From the NCBI RefSeq assembly GCF_018638295.1, contig NZ_JABTTS010000009.1, positions 1 through 48,781 on the forward strand: a stretch of 48,781 bases of DNA. The letters run 5' to 3'. The notes beneath the pieces were generated by a model, which worked only from the letters and a program-made list of their open reading frames with translations, was not told the DNA's origin and searched no databases. Position 1 is the stretch's first letter, and each line of letters starts with the position of its first letter. The position numbers and the translations under genes were made by a program. The stretch is from Streptomyces sp. CHD11 (lineage in GTDB: Bacteria > Actinomycetota > Actinomycetes > Streptomycetales > Streptomycetaceae). Positions 46,844 to 48,781 of the stretch are shown here, in pieces.

Positions 46844-46985
46844 CTCGAAGTTCGCTGTTGATTCGTCAGACCCGCGGTTTCACGGGCCGTCGTGGCCCCC
46901 CGTGATCGTGGGCCCACACCTATGCAACTTACTCACCCTTTACTCGGTTCCCGATTCCGGGCGCCAACGAGAGAAGATTGTGACC

Positions 46986-47528
46986 ATGTCCAACACACCC
47001 ATGGCCGCCAACCCGCTCACCCGGGCCGTGCTCGAGATCGACGAGTACAGCTCCGGGCTCGGCTGGGACCAGCCTGCCCGCCTGTTCGCCCTCGTAGACA
47101 CCGCCCGGCTGCGCGCCGAGCAGCCCACACTCGCGGGCCGGCTCGGACAGGACGGCGAACAGCAGACCACCGCCTTCACCCCGATCGAGCAGGACAGCAT
47201 TCCAACGGGCAAACCGCTCGACGAGTTCCTGGGCACCATCGCCTGGCCCGACGCGGTCGCGGGCTGCGCCCTCACCGTGGAGCGGCTGATGCTGCCGCCG
47301 TCCGCCGAGGCGCAGGTCCCCGACGACCTGGACGAGGCGGCGCTGACCCGGTGGGTGGCGGAGCACCCGGAGCGTCAGGAGGTCCGCATGACGGTCGCGG
47401 TGCTGCGCGACGGCGCCCGCGAGTCGGCGCTGCGGCTGCGCGCGAAGGACTCACCCACGGAGGTCCTCACCGGCTCCGACCTGGTGCCGGGGCTGGCCGA
47501 GGCGCTGACGGCGACGTTCGCGGACTAG
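46986..47528 (+). CDS. PPA1309-family protein of unknown function
   Basis: A 180-residue soluble protein. It begins MSNTPMAANPLTRAVLEIDE and includes DQPARLFALVDTARLRAEQP, TPIEQDSIPTGKPLDEFLG and VAGCALTVERLMLPPSAE, the recognisable features of the PPA1309 family of actinobacteria. No catalytic or membrane motif is seen. It lies divergent from the UPF0182 gene, 142 bp away, and convergent with the PDZ-protease gene; these three are often neighbours in actinomycetes as recalled. Confidence 0.88.
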   Translation: MSNTPMAANPLTRAVLEIDEYSSGLGWDQPARLFALVDTARLRAEQPTLAGRLGQDGEQQTTAFTPIEQDSIPTGKPLDEFLGTIAWPDAVAGCALTVERLMLPPSAEAQVPDDLDEAALTRWVAEHPERQEVRMTVAVLRDGARESALRLRAKDSPTEVLTGSDLVPGLAEALTATFAD

Positions 47529-47625
47529 GTCTTTCGTCCGGACCAGGCCCCGCGGGCCCGGCATGATTCGAACGAGAGGCCCTGGCCGGGCGAGGTTCGC
47601 GGACCGGGAGAGGGGCCCCGTCCGG

Positions 47626-48720
47626 TCAGGACGCGGTGCACTTCGGCAGGCCGGCGGTGTCGCCGGAACGGATGTCCTCCAGCGCGCCCAGGGCGTCGTC
47701 GATGGTGCTCACCTTCACCAGGGTGAGCCCCTCGGGAGTGTCCCTGGCCGCGGCCGGGCAGTTCTCGGCGGGCGTGAGAAAGTACTCGGCGCCCTTGCCG
47801 CGCGCGCCGACCGTCTTCATCTCGATCCCGCCGATCGGCCCGACCTTGCCGTTGTCGTCGATCGTGCCCGTGCCGGCGACGAAGGTGCCTCCGGTCAGGC
47901 TGCCCGGGGTCAGCTTGTCGTAGATGCCGAGGGCGAACATCAGGCCCGCGCTCGGTCCGCCCACGTCGGCGAGCTTGATGTCGATGTCGAAGGGGAAGGT
48001 GTGGTCGGTCCCGGCGGAGATCCCGACGACGGCCCGCTCCTCGCCGGCGTCGTCGGAGCTCGTGGTGGTGATCGTGACCTTCTCGGTCTTCTCCGGCGTC
48101 CGCTTCGCCTTCTCGGCGGCGGCCTGCTCCTTGGCGGGCACGATCGTGAAGACGACGTCCTCGCCGGGCCGGTGTTCGGTGACCAGTTCGGCGACGTCGG
48201 CGGGTTCCTTCACGGCCTTGCCGTCGACCGCCTTGATCACATCGCCCGCGTGCAGTCTGCCCTCGGACGGCGCCCCCTTGACGACCGTGGAGACGATCAC
48301 CCAGGACTCCACCGGAACGTCCAGTTCCTTCAGGGCCGCCACCTTGGCACTCTCCTGTGACTGGCTGAACTCCTCGGCGTTCTCCTGGGTGGACTGCTCC
48401 TCCGTCTTGCCGTCGGGATAGAGGGTTTCGTGCGGCACGATCTTGTTGTCGTGCGCGAGCCATCCGTAGACGGCCTCGACGAGGTTCATCCGGTAGTCGG
48501 CACTCGTGACGCGCACCGTGGTCATGTTGAGGTGGCCGTCCGCCGGATAGGTCTTGCGCCCGGCGATCTGCAGCACCGGATCACCGTCGTGCTCACCCAG
48601 CGTGTTCACCGTCGGCCCCGGCGACATCTCCGCGTACGGCACGGGGATGAAGACTCCCGCGCACAGGAGCGCGATCAGCATCAGGGTGGAGGCGAGCATC
48701 GTCGCGGTGCGGCGTGGCAT
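47626..48720 (-). CDS. Secreted PDZ-Lon-like protease (YlbL family)
   Basis: A 364-residue protein with an N-terminal membrane anchor (TATMLASTLMLIALLCAGVF), a PDZ domain near 140-195 (VKGAPSEGRLHAGDVIKAVD), and a C-terminal Lon-type S16 protease domain with the catalytic Ser in GGPSAGL (S257) and Lys in IGGIEMK (K302). The protease acts outside the membrane. Residues 105-130 are a charged, Glu/Gln/Ser-rich insertion. ATG 48720 is complete within the window. Convergent with the PPA1309 gene. Confidence 0.92.
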   Translation of the reverse strand: MPRRTATMLASTLMLIALLCAGVFIPVPYAEMSPGPTVNTLGEHDGDPVLQIAGRKTYPADGHLNMTTVRVTSADYRMNLVEAVYGWLAHDNKIVPHETLYPDGKTEEQSTQENAEEFSQSQESAKVAALKELDVPVESWVIVSTVVKGAPSEGRLHAGDVIKAVDGKAVKEPADVAELVTEHRPGEDVVFTIVPAKEQAAAEKAKRTPEKTEKVTITTTSSDDAGEERAVVGISAGTDHTFPFDIDIKLADVGGPSAGLMFALGIYDKLTPGSLTGGTFVAGTGTIDDNGKVGPIGGIEMKTVGARGKGAEYFLTPAENCPAAARDTPEGLTLVKVSTIDDALGALEDIRSGDTAGLPKCTAS

Positions 48721-48781
48721 GCCACGACAGTACGGGACAGGCCTGTCAGCGCACCGTCGGGGCCGCCCGTCCGGGCGGCCC

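Noticed and set aside
44438..46861. Long plus-strand frame opposite the UPF0182 gene
   Set aside because: Composition is Val/Arg/Asp-rich with no domain; it is an antisense shadow of a conserved membrane protein.

Overview
The window reads as core chromosome of a Streptomyces species. GC is very high, GTG starts are common, GTGA/ATGA stop-start overlaps are frequent, and the gene order matches from memory the Streptomyces coelicolor region from about SCO5250 down to about SCO5200. Marker genes are sigH with its anti-sigma partner, wblE, nagB, dasR, the nrdABS operon, the albaflavenone pair (epi-isozizaene synthase and CYP170A-type P450), rsrA/sigR and aroA. No CRISPR array, rRNA or intact prophage was seen. 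Locus names are recalled, not searched.

Left edge (1-820): debris of mobile DNA, namely the C-terminus of an IS3-family transposase and a decayed tyrosine recombinase that has lost its nucleophile. Then (823-4427) a kinase-fold protein, an AraC-type regulator, two coupled VOC (glyoxalase-fold) genes and an acetyltransferase. At 4619-7268 lies a two-gene unit: a family 2B encapsulin shell protein with a cyclic-nucleotide-binding insertion, followed by a polyprenyl diphosphate synthase that is its likely cargo. A small amidase and a PLP enzyme follow.

Central regulators (9679-17619): a stress sigma operon (anti-sigma kinase plus SigH), a membrane protein, a lipid-kinase-fold protein, wblE, a PdtaS-like histidine kinase, then nagB and dasR with three DasR operator-like sites. 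The dasABC transporter genes that sit between nagB and dasR in S. coelicolor are absent here. A two-gene monocarboxylate-type symporter unit follows.

Nucleotide and terpene block (20293-27768): tandem NrdR boxes and a complete adenosylcobalamin riboswitch precede nrdA-nrdB, with nrdS downstream; then the P450 and terpene cyclase as an overlapping operon on the minus strand.

Stress and housekeeping (28004-48720): polypeptide deformylase, a decayed HD-domain membrane protein pseudogene, the rsrA/sigR thiol-stress pair with an exact SigR-type promoter, a hydrolase with a 12-copy 9-bp coding repeat, an SRAP-domain DNA-repair protein, an M50-like protein, aroA, rsgA, an SMR transporter, a TetR regulator, hisN, a CBS protein, a divergent catalase/Fur pair with a palindromic operator, two identical initiator tRNA genes flanking a Sel1/TPR-repeat protein, a UPF0182 membrane protein, a PPA1309-family protein and a PDZ-Lon-like secreted protease.
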